Notes: generated from the letters alone by a model not told the origin. DNA of 64,000 nt from Paenibacillus borealis (GCF_000758665.1 NZ_CP009285.1:4092001-4156000); one strand, 5' to 3'. Counted from the stretch's first letter, positions 54,534-63,847 are shown. Numbers and translations: made by a program.

Positions 54534-55682
54534 TTATACTCTTAATGCTCTGAAGAATTCACGGATGTCTTCCGCAAGAGGCGCCGGATCTTCCATAGCT
54601 GTGAAATGTCCGCCGCGGGGCATGGTTGTCCACCGGGTGATATTCAGATTGCGTTCAGCCCATTCCCGCGGCGGCAAGGCGACATCTCCAGGGAAAATAG
54701 CTATACCGGCAGGTACCTCAATACGCCCGAGTGGCGGCAATGTATGCGTGTTCTCATAATAGATATTCGCTGTTGACCCTACCGTATTAGTAACCCAATA
54801 GATCATAATATTCGTAAGCAGTTCATCCTCGCTAAAGCTGTTCCTTAGATCACCCTTGCAATCACTCCATGCATGGAATTTCTCAATAATCCAAGCTGCT
54901 AATCCTACAGGTGAGTCGTTCAGTCCGTAGGCAAGCGTCTGTGGTTTCGTCGATTGAATCGACATATACCCGCCTTCATCAGCCATCCATTTCGAAGTAT
55001 CCTTGATGTACAGGAGTTCTTCTTCAGTCAACGCCGATTTATCCTGGACAGTCAGAAGATTCCGGATGATACCGATGTCGGTAAGATGTATACCGGTAAG
55101 AAGTTCAGGATGGTTGAATGCCAGATACCGTGTAACACCAGAGCCGACATCCCCGCCTGCTGCAGCGAATTTCGGGTAGCCCAGATGTTCAGTCATTAGT
55201 CTGGCCCACAGCTCAGCAACATAGGCATTATTCACACCAACGTGCTTCAGGCCATTAGAGAAGCCAAATCCGGGCACGGAAGGGACAATGACATCGAAGG
55301 AGTCTTCGGGATTCCCGCCATAACGTTCAGGGTCCGTAAGCATAGGGATAATCTTCTCGTATCGTACAAAGCTGTCCGGCCATCCGTGCGTGAGGATAAT
55401 CGGCTGCGGGTTAGGGCCTTTGCCGCGCTCGTGCACGAAATGCAGATCGATTCCATCGACGTTACAGCGAAAATGTGACAAGCGGTTCAACTCGGCTTCC
55501 CTGGCACGCCAATCAAACTGGTCCCGCCAATACGTAACGAGCGACCGTAAATAACCCTGATCTGTACCCCGTTCCCAGTCAGAGTCCTCTAATTGATCAG
55601 GCCAGCGGACATGTTCCAGCCTGTATTTCAGGTCTTCAAGGATTTCATCTGACACCTGGATTTGAAAACGTTCAATTGGCAT
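54534..55682 (-). CDS. Epoxide hydrolase-family alpha/beta hydrolase
   Basis: 382 residues. An N-terminal EHN domain (VSDEILEDLKYRLEHVRWPDQLEDSDW) is followed by the alpha/beta hydrolase core: oxyanion motif HGWPDSF, nucleophile Asp in AGGDVGSGVTRY, and His in PRGGHFTAMEDP. Similar to juvenile-hormone/microsomal-type epoxide hydrolases found in many soil bacteria. Convergent with the MaoC gene. Confidence 0.93.
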   Translation of the reverse strand: MPIERFQIQVSDEILEDLKYRLEHVRWPDQLEDSDWERGTDQGYLRSLVTYWRDQFDWRAREAELNRLSHFRCNVDGIDLHFVHERGKGPNPQPIILTHGWPDSFVRYEKIIPMLTDPERYGGNPEDSFDVIVPSVPGFGFSNGLKHVGVNNAYVAELWARLMTEHLGYPKFAAAGGDVGSGVTRYLAFNHPELLTGIHLTDIGIIRNLLTVQDKSALTEEELLYIKDTSKWMADEGGYMSIQSTKPQTLAYGLNDSPVGLAAWIIEKFHAWSDCKGDLRNSFSEDELLTNIMIYWVTNTVGSTANIYYENTHTLPPLGRIEVPAGIAIFPGDVALPPREWAERNLNITRWTTMPRGGHFTAMEDPAPLAEDIREFFRALRV

Positions 55683-55835
55683 ATTGCTCTCTCCTTAAGT
55701 GTAGTAGCTACAGCAACGATATAACTATAATATATCTTTTCAAAATGATGAGGCAATGCCGTAATCAAATGCTAAGGATAATGCTAAGGATAATAGAAAC
55801 AAAAGAAATCTTTACCACCTGGAGGGATGTTAAAC

Positions 55836-58091
55836 ATGAACGAAATGAATCAGGAGTATATCGTGATATCCGGTGCAAGGGAGAACAACCTTAAGAACGT
55901 GTCCTTGCGTATCCCGAAACGGAAAATCACCATCTTCACCGGAGTATCCGGCTCCGGCAAATCATCCATCGTCTTCGATACGATTGCTGCAGAATCCACG
56001 CGGCTGCTCAATGAGAACTTCAGCATGTTCGTGCGAACCTTCCTTCCGCGTTATCCGCAACCGGATACAGACGGGATCGAGAACCTGAGCATGGCTGTTA
56101 TCGTAGATCAGAAGCGGCTGGGCGGCGGTTCTCATTCTACGATGGGGACGATCACTGACATCTCGCCTATTCTCCGTCTGCTGTACTCCAGAGTGGGTCA
56201 GCCTCATGTAGGCGGTGTGAACATGTTCTCGTTCAACGATCCGCAGGGGATGTGTCCCGAATGTAACGGGATCGGCCGCAAGCTCGGCGTCGATATGAGC
56301 CGGGCAGTGGACATGTCCAAATCGTTGAATGAGGGAGCCCTTATGCTGCCGGACTATGCAGTCGGCGGCTGGGATTGGAACATGATCGTACAGGCTGGTG
56401 ACTTCGATCTGGACAAGAAGCTGAGCGAATATTCAGAGGCGGATCTGGAGGAGCTGCTGTATGGCAAAGCAAGGAAAGTGAAGATGGATTTTGCCGGAAA
56501 AGCAACCAATATTACTGTGGAAGGCGTTATAGAGAAGTTCACGGGCAAGTATATCCGGCAGGACGTGAAGACCAAATCCGAGCGCACGCAAAAAATGGTT
56601 GCCCCGTTCATCACTGAAGGAACCTGCCCCAGCTGCCATGGGGCAAGACTCAGTCAGGCTGCACTCAGCTGCCGGATCAATGGAAGGAACATTGCGGAGC
56701 TGTCGGCGATGGAAGTCGGTCAGCTAATCCGCACCATCCGGAAGATAACGGATCCTGCCGCTGCTCCGGTTGTTCAGTCGCTCGCGGAACGTCTGCAGCA
56801 CTTGGCGGATATCGGGCTGGACTACCTGACGCTGGACCGTGAGACAGATACGCTATCCGGCGGAGAATCGCAGCGGGTCAAGATGGTGAAGCATCTGAGC
56901 GGCAGCCTGGTGGATGTTACCTACATCTTCGACGAGCCAAGCGTCGGATTGCACCCGCGCGATGTCCACCGGTTAAATGAGCTGCTGGAGAAGCTCCGTG
57001 ACAAAGGAAACACGGTAATTGTCGTTGAACATGATCCCGATGTGATCAAGCTCGCAGATCATATTGTCGATGTAGGACCACATGCCGGCAGCCGCGGCGG
57101 CAACATTGTGTACGAAGGAAGCTTCCATGGCTTGCTGGAATCTGGTACGCTGACAGGCACCCATATGAAACGGCCGCTTCAGCTGAAGCAGGATTGCAGA
57201 CCGTCTTCCGGCAAGCTGCCGATTCAGAATGCCTCTCTGCACAACCTGCAGAATGTCAGTGTAGATATTCCAACCGGTGTGCTGACTGTGGTTACGGGTG
57301 TCGCAGGCTCTGGCAAAAGCACGCTGATTAATGATGTCTTTCTCAGTCAGCATCCGGATACGATCGTTATTGACCAATCGGCAATAGGCGTCTCAACACG
57401 CTCGAATCCTGCCACCTATACAGGAATCATGGATGATGTCCGCAAGGCTTTCGCAACGGCCAACAAAGTCAATCAGGGGTTGTTCAGCTTCAACTCCAAG
57501 GGCGCCTGCGAGAATTGCCAGGGACTTGGTGTCGTGTATACAGACCTTGGTTTCCTCGACAGTGTGAAGCTGCCCTGTGAAGTGTGCGGAGGCAGACGGT
57601 TCAAGGAGGAAGTGCTTGCCTACAAGCTGAACGGCAAATCCATTGCCGAGGTCCTGGAGATGACTGTTGAACAGGCCCTTGAGTTCTTGCAGCTCAAAGA
57701 GGTGGTGCGCAAGCTTCAGGCTATGAGTGATGTGGGGCTGAACTATATTACACTCGGCCAGCCGCTCAGCACGCTCTCGGGCGGAGAATGCCAGCGCATT
57801 AAGCTGGCCAGCGAGCTGCATAAGAAGGGCAGCATCTATGTGATGGACGAGCCAACGACCGGCCTGCATATGTCCGACATCGGCCACCTCCTGGAGATCA
57901 TGAACCGGCTTGTGGATGCCGGCAATACGGTGATCGTCATCGAGCATAATCTCGATGTGATCAGCCAGGCAGACTGGATCATCGACATGGGTCCGGACGG
58001 AGGCAGCAAGGGCGGCGAAGTGGTGTTCGAGGGCACACCTTCGCAGATTATTGATGCGGAGCATTCGATCACGGGGAGATATTTGGTTTAG
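55836..58091 (+). CDS. Short UvrA-like excision-repair/antibiotic-resistance ATPase
   Basis: 751 residues from ATG 55836 (GGAGGG nine bases before; the ATG 55827 touches it). Two ABC modules: Walker A GVSGSGKSS and GVAGSGKST, signatures LSGGESQRVKMVKHLSG and LSGGECQRIKLASELH, zinc Cys groups CPECNGIG, CPSCHGARL and CENCQGLG...CEVCGGRRF. True UvrA has about 950 residues; the segment after the first Walker A that binds UvrB appears shortened here. Such class-III/DrrC-like forms often protect against DNA-binding drugs. Confidence 0.92.
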   Translation: MNEMNQEYIVISGARENNLKNVSLRIPKRKITIFTGVSGSGKSSIVFDTIAAESTRLLNENFSMFVRTFLPRYPQPDTDGIENLSMAVIVDQKRLGGGSHSTMGTITDISPILRLLYSRVGQPHVGGVNMFSFNDPQGMCPECNGIGRKLGVDMSRAVDMSKSLNEGALMLPDYAVGGWDWNMIVQAGDFDLDKKLSEYSEADLEELLYGKARKVKMDFAGKATNITVEGVIEKFTGKYIRQDVKTKSERTQKMVAPFITEGTCPSCHGARLSQAALSCRINGRNIAELSAMEVGQLIRTIRKITDPAAAPVVQSLAERLQHLADIGLDYLTLDRETDTLSGGESQRVKMVKHLSGSLVDVTYIFDEPSVGLHPRDVHRLNELLEKLRDKGNTVIVVEHDPDVIKLADHIVDVGPHAGSRGGNIVYEGSFHGLLESGTLTGTHMKRPLQLKQDCRPSSGKLPIQNASLHNLQNVSVDIPTGVLTVVTGVAGSGKSTLINDVFLSQHPDTIVIDQSAIGVSTRSNPATYTGIMDDVRKAFATANKVNQGLFSFNSKGACENCQGLGVVYTDLGFLDSVKLPCEVCGGRRFKEEVLAYKLNGKSIAEVLEMTVEQALEFLQLKEVVRKLQAMSDVGLNYITLGQPLSTLSGGECQRIKLASELHKKGSIYVMDEPTTGLHMSDIGHLLEIMNRLVDAGNTVIVIEHNLDVISQADWIIDMGPDGGSKGGEVVFEGTPSQIIDAEHSITGRYLV

Positions 58092-58102
58092 GTGTTGTTT
58101 GT

Positions 58103-58126
58103 AACCCGCATTATATGCGGGTTTTT
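58103..58126 (+). terminator. Intrinsic terminator after uvrA-like gene
   Basis: AACCCGCA-TTATA-TGCGGGTT then TTTC. The following 58127-58380 is AT-rich and holds nothing that I recognise. Confidence 0.9.
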
Positions 58127-58380
58127 CTTTATAATGTTATAAATTATTATAGATAACACCATCTTGAGAGCCAGAAATGAGATTGACCGTAGATAAATAG
58201 AAAGATACCATAGATTTGATGCAATCAGCTTTTCTTGGAAATGTGGTTATGTTAGACGTTAATACATGAAGTATAATTCTAATTCACTAAATAAATCGAA
58301 CTTAAAAATGACCTGCTCTTTAGAAGCCTATGCCTCCAAATCTATTGAGAGTAAGTAACTAGTGTGGAGTGCATACAAAT

Positions 58381-58568
58381 AACTGTACTTCGTACAGTTT
58401 AATAATGGTGAGAAACCAGATTTAAGGGGTTAATTGTATTCTGTACAACTAAAGATAGCGGGAAGTCTTCTCTTACGAAATATGATGATTTTTAATTGTA
58501 GAAAATACAATTAAAACACTCTCAACGCAATAATCGATCGCTTTAGTTGTACATAACACAGTTAAAGC
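58381..58568 (+). repeat. Phased palindrome array C (four units, diverged)
   Basis: Units: CTGTACTTCGTACAG (centre 58390, inside a 19-bp palindrome), TTGTATTCTGTACAA (58441), TTGTAGAAAATACAA (58503, in a longer TTAATTGTA dyad), and TTGTACATAACACAG (58554). All fit YTGTA-N5-TRCAR with one mismatch in the last. Spacing is 51, 62 and 51 bp. Spacer sequences differ from arrays A and B, so only the architecture and the palindrome are shared. Confidence 0.82.
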
Positions 58569-58628
58569 TTACATGCGGCTCTCGTTACGGACAACCTGCA
58601 GTTCAAGCAGGGAATAGGAGGAATCATA

Positions 58629-59066
58629 TTGTCTAATTACATTGTAAAAATCATACCAAAGCATGAGAAAACCATCCCCGGCGAAAAAGAGAGAAATACA
58701 ATTAGAAATCAATTGAGAATAATGGCTGTTAATAAAGAAATAAGTGAACAGCTGTTTAATGAAGTAACATTTATAGATAGTGGATCAAATTTTGAAGGGA
58801 TTAGATGCAATCATTGCCTGACGTATTTAGAACCCGATTGGTGGGCTGAGCAAATGGATATAAAAAGTTCAACCCATTTTAATGAATTATCAATAATTTC
58901 ACCTTGCTGCGCCTCGGCCTTATCATTAAATGAATTGCATTATATTTGGCCGATGGGTTTTGCAAAATATGTTATTGAGATCATGAATCCTGAAGAAGAT
59001 GAAGTGGTTAGGATTGAACAATTCATAGAAAATATAAACTATAAATTAATAAGAGCACATTACTAG
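58629..59066 (+). CDS. Hypothetical protein, 145 residues
   Basis: TTG 58629 lies seven bases after AGGAGG. AT-richer than its neighbours, suggesting acquisition. Possible metal knuckle: CNHCLTYLEPDWWAEQM and later SPCCASALSL, plus LNELHYIWPMGFAKYVIEIMNPEEDEVVRIEQF. No signal peptide. I do not recognise the family firmly. Short gap to the phosphatase gene downstream. Confidence 0.72.
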   Translation: MSNYIVKIIPKHEKTIPGEKERNTIRNQLRIMAVNKEISEQLFNEVTFIDSGSNFEGIRCNHCLTYLEPDWWAEQMDIKSSTHFNELSIISPCCASALSLNELHYIWPMGFAKYVIEIMNPEEDEVVRIEQFIENINYKLIRAHY

Positions 59067-59099
59067 GAAACCCAAAGTTAATAATAGAGGTGATACAAC

Positions 59100-59429
59100 A
59101 TTAAACTACTTTTTATCTGCAGCCGGAATAAGTGGCGCAGTTTGACTGCTGAGAAGATTTTTAACGGATACAACGGTTACGAAGTGAGGTCGGCAGGCAC
59201 GGAAGAAGGAGCAAGAATAAAGGTGACCGAAGGACATATCGGATGGTCTGATCTGATATTCGTAATGGAGAAGAAGCATACTAGAAGGCTGAAAGATAAA
59301 TTTCCACACTCCCTAAAGAACACACGGGTGATCTGTCTCGATATTCAGGACGACTATAGATATATGGATGAAGAACTAATAGAAATCCTGAAATCCAGAG
59401 TATCCGAATATATTGAAGTTCCTGAATAA
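59100..59429 (+). CDS. Low-molecular-weight tyrosine phosphatase-like protein with an ATT start
   Basis: 109 residues if initiated at ATT 59100. The frame gives KLLFICSRNKWRSLTAEKIF, containing the P-loop C-x5-R (C-SRNKW-R) near residue 7, then VRSAGTEEGARI, WSDLIFVMEKKHTRRL and the general-acid region LDIQDDYRYMDEEL. An in-frame TGA stands at 59091-59093 and no ATG, GTG or TTG lies between it and the P-loop. SD-like GAGGTGAT (59087-59094) ends five bases before ATT. The first usual start (TTG 59142) would lose the catalytic Cys. Confidence 0.78.
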   Translation: MKLLFICSRNKWRSLTAEKIFNGYNGYEVRSAGTEEGARIKVTEGHIGWSDLIFVMEKKHTRRLKDKFPHSLKNTRVICLDIQDDYRYMDEELIEILKSRVSEYIEVPE

Positions 59430-59476
59430 AGCAAATACAGAATGAACTAGAATCGTAGAAAACTTGAGGTGAACCA

Positions 59477-60181
59477 ATGGACAGAATAGCCCATATCAGG
59501 TCCGAAGAGAAGCAATATCATGATTATTGTTACGATACATATGACTTATTCAAGCCAGGGTCCTGGCTGCACAGGCCCGTTGCGACGGTGATCAACCTTT
59601 TAGAGAAATATAAGGAGCAGGAATACTTAAGTGTGCTAGATTTAGGATCGGGGATCGGCCGGAACAGCATTCCTATTGCTGAATCTTTGAAGCACAGAAA
59701 TGGTAAAGTGGTATGCGTAGATCTGCTGGAATCGGCTATAGATAAACTGTATCGTTACAGTCAGGAATTTGGAGTCGAACAATACATAGTACCTAGGTTA
59801 TCTGATATTGAGCAGTTCACCATTGAACAAGATGAGTATGATATTATCGTAGCCGTATCGTCTTTGGAGCATGTCAGTTCAGAGCAGGCGCTGGAGCGGA
59901 AACTGCGGGAAATGAATGCAGGGACAAGAATGAATGGAGCGAACTGTATCATTATTGCGTCGAACATTCGTGAAGTTAACCTCGTACATACGCAAGAGCT
60001 GGATCCCATGTTTGAAGTGAATCTGTCTACAACAAGAATGTTTGAGCTGTTAGATCATCACTATGCGGGCTGGCAAATTGAACAACGGTTCGTAAAACCG
60101 CTGGAATATGAAATCAGCAGAAAGGGTGAGCCTGTCAGGCTGACTTCGGATTGTATAACGTTTGTCGCTAAGAAAAGCTGA
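59477..60181 (+). CDS. Class I SAM-dependent methyltransferase
   Basis: 234 residues. SAM motif I VLDLGSGIGRNSIPIAE at about residue 55, then VVCVDLLESAIDKL and YDIIVAVSSLEHVSSE. Good AGGTG ribosome site. Substrate unknown. Follows the phosphatase gene after 47 bp. Confidence 0.9.
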   Translation: MDRIAHIRSEEKQYHDYCYDTYDLFKPGSWLHRPVATVINLLEKYKEQEYLSVLDLGSGIGRNSIPIAESLKHRNGKVVCVDLLESAIDKLYRYSQEFGVEQYIVPRLSDIEQFTIEQDEYDIIVAVSSLEHVSSEQALERKLREMNAGTRMNGANCIIIASNIREVNLVHTQELDPMFEVNLSTTRMFELLDHHYAGWQIEQRFVKPLEYEISRKGEPVRLTSDCITFVAKKS

Positions 60182-60203
60182 TCCCATGGGGTTCGGCTTT
60201 TTA
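60174..60203 (+). terminator. Intrinsic terminator after the methyltransferase gene
   Basis: AGCTGATCCC-ATG-GGGTTCGGCT then TTTTATTTT; overlaps the stop codon, two mispairs in the stem. Nothing further recognised until the Fur-like box at 60381. Confidence 0.7.
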
Positions 60204-60380
60204 TTTTGACCGCTGACAAGCAAGAGAAATTTCATTATTTCTGTCCAACTGTGACCAGGCGCACCATCCTTTCTGCTCCATCAGCTAAATTAAAAGTATA
60301 CCGTTAAGCTTTTTCATAAACTTCCGGAATTTGATTTGAATCCTCCTTTTTGGTTGGCGGCCGTAATAGAATAAGGTTGC

Positions 60381-60395
60381 TGATAAGGATTATCA
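60381..60395 (+). promoter_or_regulatory. Fur-like box upstream of the flavodiiron gene
   Basis: TGATAAGGATTATCA, one mismatch from TGATAATNATTATCA, 22 bp before ATG 60418. The position would block transcription or early elongation. A TAGAAT at 60367-60372 could be the -10. Confidence 0.65.
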
Positions 60396-60417
60396 ATCAA
60401 ACAATGGAGGTTAGCAA

Positions 60418-61656
60418 ATGAGCACACAATTCAAACAAATCGCCGGAGATACTTACTGGGTAGGCAAAATAGATAATCGTCAGGTTCCGTTCCACCGCCT
60501 GATTCTGGCTAAAGGAACAACCTATAATTCCTATCTGTTAAAAACGGGCAAGCCGACCGTGATTGATACGGTAGATATGGAGTTCGGCCGGGAATATGCC
60601 GAGTGTCTCGCGGGCATGATTGACCTCATGGATATTCATTACATCGTAATTAACCATACGGAGCCTGACCATTCCGGCGGCTTGGCAGCCCTGGCTTCCC
60701 AGGCTCTAAATGCCACGATCGTGTGCACCGAAATCGCTGTACCGGAGCTGCAGGAAATGTATAAGCTGCACAGCCGGAACTTCCTGGTCGTTAAAGATGG
60801 CGATACGCTGGATATCGGCGGGAAAACACTGCTGTTTAAAGAAACGCCGTACCTTCATACTGCCGAGACGATGATCACGTATTGTATCGAGGATCAAATC
60901 CTGTTCCCTTGCGATATCTTCAGTACGCATGTAGCTGTGGAGAATCTGTTCAGTGATGAAGCGGGATTTGATATCACCGAAGATTACAAGGGTTATTATG
61001 CTGCCATTATTCATCCGCACAGAAGATATGTAAGAACACTGCTGGAAGCGGTCAGGGATCTGGATATCCGTATGATTGCCCCATCCCATGGATTCCTGAT
61101 CCGGCAGGACATCCCTAAATTTATTGATCTATATGCCTCGATGAGCCGCGAAACGACTCAAGGTAAAGAAGCAGTTATTGTATATACCACCATCAAGAAC
61201 AGCACGAAGAAGATGGCCAAAATCATCCAGGATTGCCTGCAGGAGAATAATATCGGAACAGAAGTCTGGGATGCGGATAAAAGCAGCACTGCGGATATTC
61301 TGAACAGTATTGCTTCTGCAGACGCGGTCTTTATCGGCAGCTCTACTAAATATGCGGATATGATCGGGAACCTGGAGGCTGTTCTCAAAGAGCTGCAGCA
61401 TATGAATCTGGAAGGCAAGCTTGCTGCATCCTTTGGTTCGTACGGCTGGAGCGGAGAAGCTATTGAGGTCATTCAGGACTATCTGAACGGAACGAATATG
61501 ACCGTGCAAAGCACTTCAGAGGTGATCAAAACCACGGGCATGACACATATTGAGTTCCCGGTAAGAGTAAGATTCTCCCCTAAAGAGCCGGAGAAGGTCC
61601 AGAAAATTAAAAATGCGGCTGAATTTGTATCGGATCTGCTGCTGAGCTCAATCTAG
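60418..61656 (+). CDS. Flavodiiron protein (A-type flavoprotein, FprA/NorV-like)
   Basis: 412 residues. N-terminal metallo-beta-lactamase domain with the diiron ligands H80-x-E82-x-D84-H85 (HTEPDHSGG) and later HTAET, CDIFSTH and PSHGFL. C-terminal flavodoxin domain with VYTTIKNSTKKMAK and GSSTKYADMIGNLEAVL. It reduces O2 to water or NO to N2O, taking electrons from rubredoxin. No fused rubredoxin: that is a separate gene in this operon. Confidence 0.95.
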   Translation: MSTQFKQIAGDTYWVGKIDNRQVPFHRLILAKGTTYNSYLLKTGKPTVIDTVDMEFGREYAECLAGMIDLMDIHYIVINHTEPDHSGGLAALASQALNATIVCTEIAVPELQEMYKLHSRNFLVVKDGDTLDIGGKTLLFKETPYLHTAETMITYCIEDQILFPCDIFSTHVAVENLFSDEAGFDITEDYKGYYAAIIHPHRRYVRTLLEAVRDLDIRMIAPSHGFLIRQDIPKFIDLYASMSRETTQGKEAVIVYTTIKNSTKKMAKIIQDCLQENNIGTEVWDADKSSTADILNSIASADAVFIGSSTKYADMIGNLEAVLKELQHMNLEGKLAASFGSYGWSGEAIEVIQDYLNGTNMTVQSTSEVIKTTGMTHIEFPVRVRFSPKEPEKVQKIKNAAEFVSDLLLSSI

Positions 61657-61671
61657 GGGGAGGAACAACTC

Positions 61672-62886
61672 ATGACGAAGCATTATGTAATCGTCGGCGG
61701 CGGCGTATCCGCCGTCCATGCCGCCAAAGCAATACGGGATCAGGACGCTGAAGCGGAAATTTCGATCCTTGGGGAGGAAAGCGGGCTTCCGTATAACCGG
61801 ATTAAGCTGACCAAAGGCCTGTTCACCGACCTGCACAGCGAGAGGGTGCTGATCAAGAAGGAGAAATGGTACCGCGATAACCGTATCACCGTCAAGACCT
61901 CGACCCGGATAGCAGCTGTTCACCCGGATCGTCAAATGATAGAGACAGAAGACGGCCAGCGGGTGGGGTATCATAAGCTGCTGTTATGTATGGGCGCGAG
62001 GAACCGCGCACTCTCTATCGAAGGTGCCGGACTTCACAATGTCCACACCATCAGAGACATGAACGATGCGGACCGGCTAAAAGACAGCTTGCAGGAGGGC
62101 AGCCGTGTAGCCGTAATTGGCGGCGGCGTGCAGGGCATCGAGACGGCTTGGGCCTTGTTCGAAGCAGGTTATGAGGTCACCGTGATCGAAGCAGCCCCAT
62201 CCTTGATGGGCAGACAGCTGGACGGGCACTCATCCAGCCTGCTTAAGGAAACTCTGGAGCAATCCGGAGTGAAGGTGATCCTGCAAGCTGGGGTAACCTC
62301 TATTGCGGGTACGGATTATGTTACCGGGATTACGCTGGACGATGGTTCTAACTTCCCGTGTGAGCATGTTGTATACTCTATCGGAATTGTCCCGAACACG
62401 GCGATTGTAAGCGGATCGGCTATTCAAGTCCGGAACGGCATTATTGTAAACGAACAAATGCAAACCAGTGATCCGAACATCTATGCTGCCGGTGATGTTG
62501 CTGAAATTAACGGGCATGTTGAAGGACTATGGGGCGGCGCAATAGAACAGGGCAGGATTGCCGGCAGCAACATGACTGACAGTCTGACCGTTTACCGCAG
62601 AGCGGTACCGGTTACTTTGTTTAATGCTTTTGGGATTTCTCTGTTCTCCATTGGCAACACAGATGAACGGCAATGCGATGTGGCGGTAAGCGGAGAAGAG
62701 AATGGAGCCTATACGCGAATCTATGTGAAAGATAATACAATCACCGGTGCGATATCCTGGCAGGGAGCTGCTGCCTCCCTGACGTATAAATCGGCTGTAG
62801 AGCAGGGAATCAGCCTGACCGGGATTTCTCTTGCCCGCAATAACATCGATGCCATTATGACTGAAGTACAATTCCGATTGAACTAG
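61672..62886 (+). CDS. NorW-like NAD(P)H:rubredoxin oxidoreductase
   Basis: 404 residues. FAD motif YVIVGGGVSAVHAAKAI, NAD(P) motif VAVIGGGVQGIETAWALFEAGYEVTVIE and the late FAD motif IYAAGDVAE. Pyridine nucleotide-disulfide oxidoreductase family. Placed between the flavodiiron gene and a rubredoxin gene, so it probably reduces rubredoxin. Confidence 0.92.
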   Translation: MTKHYVIVGGGVSAVHAAKAIRDQDAEAEISILGEESGLPYNRIKLTKGLFTDLHSERVLIKKEKWYRDNRITVKTSTRIAAVHPDRQMIETEDGQRVGYHKLLLCMGARNRALSIEGAGLHNVHTIRDMNDADRLKDSLQEGSRVAVIGGGVQGIETAWALFEAGYEVTVIEAAPSLMGRQLDGHSSSLLKETLEQSGVKVILQAGVTSIAGTDYVTGITLDDGSNFPCEHVVYSIGIVPNTAIVSGSAIQVRNGIIVNEQMQTSDPNIYAAGDVAEINGHVEGLWGGAIEQGRIAGSNMTDSLTVYRRAVPVTLFNAFGISLFSIGNTDERQCDVAVSGEENGAYTRIYVKDNTITGAISWQGAAASLTYKSAVEQGISLTGISLARNNIDAIMTEVQFRLN

Positions 62887-62913
62887 ACCACAACCTATTA
62901 GGAGCTGATAAGA

Positions 62914-63096
62914 ATGAAGAAATACATCTGTACACCTTGCGGTTATATCTATGACCCGGCAATAGGCGACCCTGATGAGGACGTAGAAGCAGGCACCGCA
63001 TTTGAAGATTTGCCTGAGGACTGGGTATGTCCGGTCTGCGGGGAGGACACAAGTCATTTCGTAGCGGTTGAGGACAAAAAATCCATCACACATTAA
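62914..63096 (+). CDS. Rubredoxin
   Basis: 60 residues. The iron site is C-x2-C at both ends: [14 protein letters not shown] and [11 protein letters not shown], with the usual [21 protein letters not shown] between. One-electron carrier to the flavodiiron protein. Confidence 0.96.
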   Translation: MKKYICTPCGYIYDPAIGDPDEDVEAGTAFEDLPEDWVCPVCGEDTSHFVAVEDKKSITH

Positions 63097-63136
63097 ACCA
63101 TAAAGGGCTTCTACATTACATTTCAGGGGGAACGGT

Positions 63137-63847
63137 ATGAAAGAGCACTCCTGCCAGCACGCCGCAGAACCTTGTACACGCAAGGTACCGATTTTTGCTG
63201 CATTGACGGACGATGATCTCACCAGAATTAGTGCTATGATAAAGCACCGCAAGTATACCAAAGGTCAGCCGTTAATTCTCGAGGGGGCGCCTTCAGATAC
63301 GCTGCACATTATTCAACAGGGGCATGTGAAGCTATCCAAAATGACTCCTGAAGGCAAGGAACAAATCTTGCACATCCTGACGAATGGGGATTTCTTCGGG
63401 GAGCTTAGTATTTTTAACAGTGATGAGCGAAGTAACTTTAACGCATATGCACTGAAAGACACTAATATTTGTATGCTGACCCGGAAGGATATGGAGCAGT
63501 TAATGACTGATAATCCGGATATCTCTCTCCGGCTGCTGAAAAGTCTAACCAAAAGACTCGCCCACACGGAGAATCTGGCGCAGAGCCTGGCAACCAAAGA
63601 CCCGGAGATCCGGATTGCCTGCATGATCATGGAACTCAGTGACAAATACGGTAAAAGGCATGGCAGCCGTATTCATATCGACCTTCCGCTATCCCGTGAG
63701 GAACTCGCTAGTTATGTCGGAGTAACACGAGAGACCATCAGCAGGAAGTTCTCCAGGTTTGAAGATTCAGGTCTTATCAAGCTGATTGGAAACAAGCAGA
63801 TGGTGCTCATGGATCCGGCCGGTGTGGAGAGATATATGGGAAGTTGA
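63137..63847 (+). CDS. Crp/Fnr-family transcriptional regulator
   Basis: 236 residues. Cyclic-nucleotide-binding-like domain (PLILEGAPSDTLHIIQQGHVKLSKMTPEGKEQILHILTNGDFFGELSIF), dimer helix, then winged HTH (LSREELASYVGVTRETISRKFSRFEDSGLI). Two Cys near the N-terminus (C6, C13 in CQHAAEPC) could serve redox or metal sensing, as in FLP-like regulators, but this is inference. Fourth gene after the detoxification enzymes, so it probably controls them in response to O2 or NO. Confidence 0.92.
   Translation: MKEHSCQHAAEPCTRKVPIFAALTDDDLTRISAMIKHRKYTKGQPLILEGAPSDTLHIIQQGHVKLSKMTPEGKEQILHILTNGDFFGELSIFNSDERSNFNAYALKDTNICMLTRKDMEQLMTDNPDISLRLLKSLTKRLAHTENLAQSLATKDPEIRIACMIMELSDKYGKRHGSRIHIDLPLSREELASYVGVTRETISRKFSRFEDSGLIKLIGNKQMVLMDPAGVERYMGS

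Noticed and set aside
57393..58064. 223-codon minus-strand frame inside the uvrA-like gene
   Set aside because: Complement of conserved ABC motifs; no independent signal.
58127..58380. Possible small gene or riboswitch between the uvrA-like gene and array C
   Set aside because: AT-rich, no open frame with a ribosome site and no recognisable conserved RNA fold.
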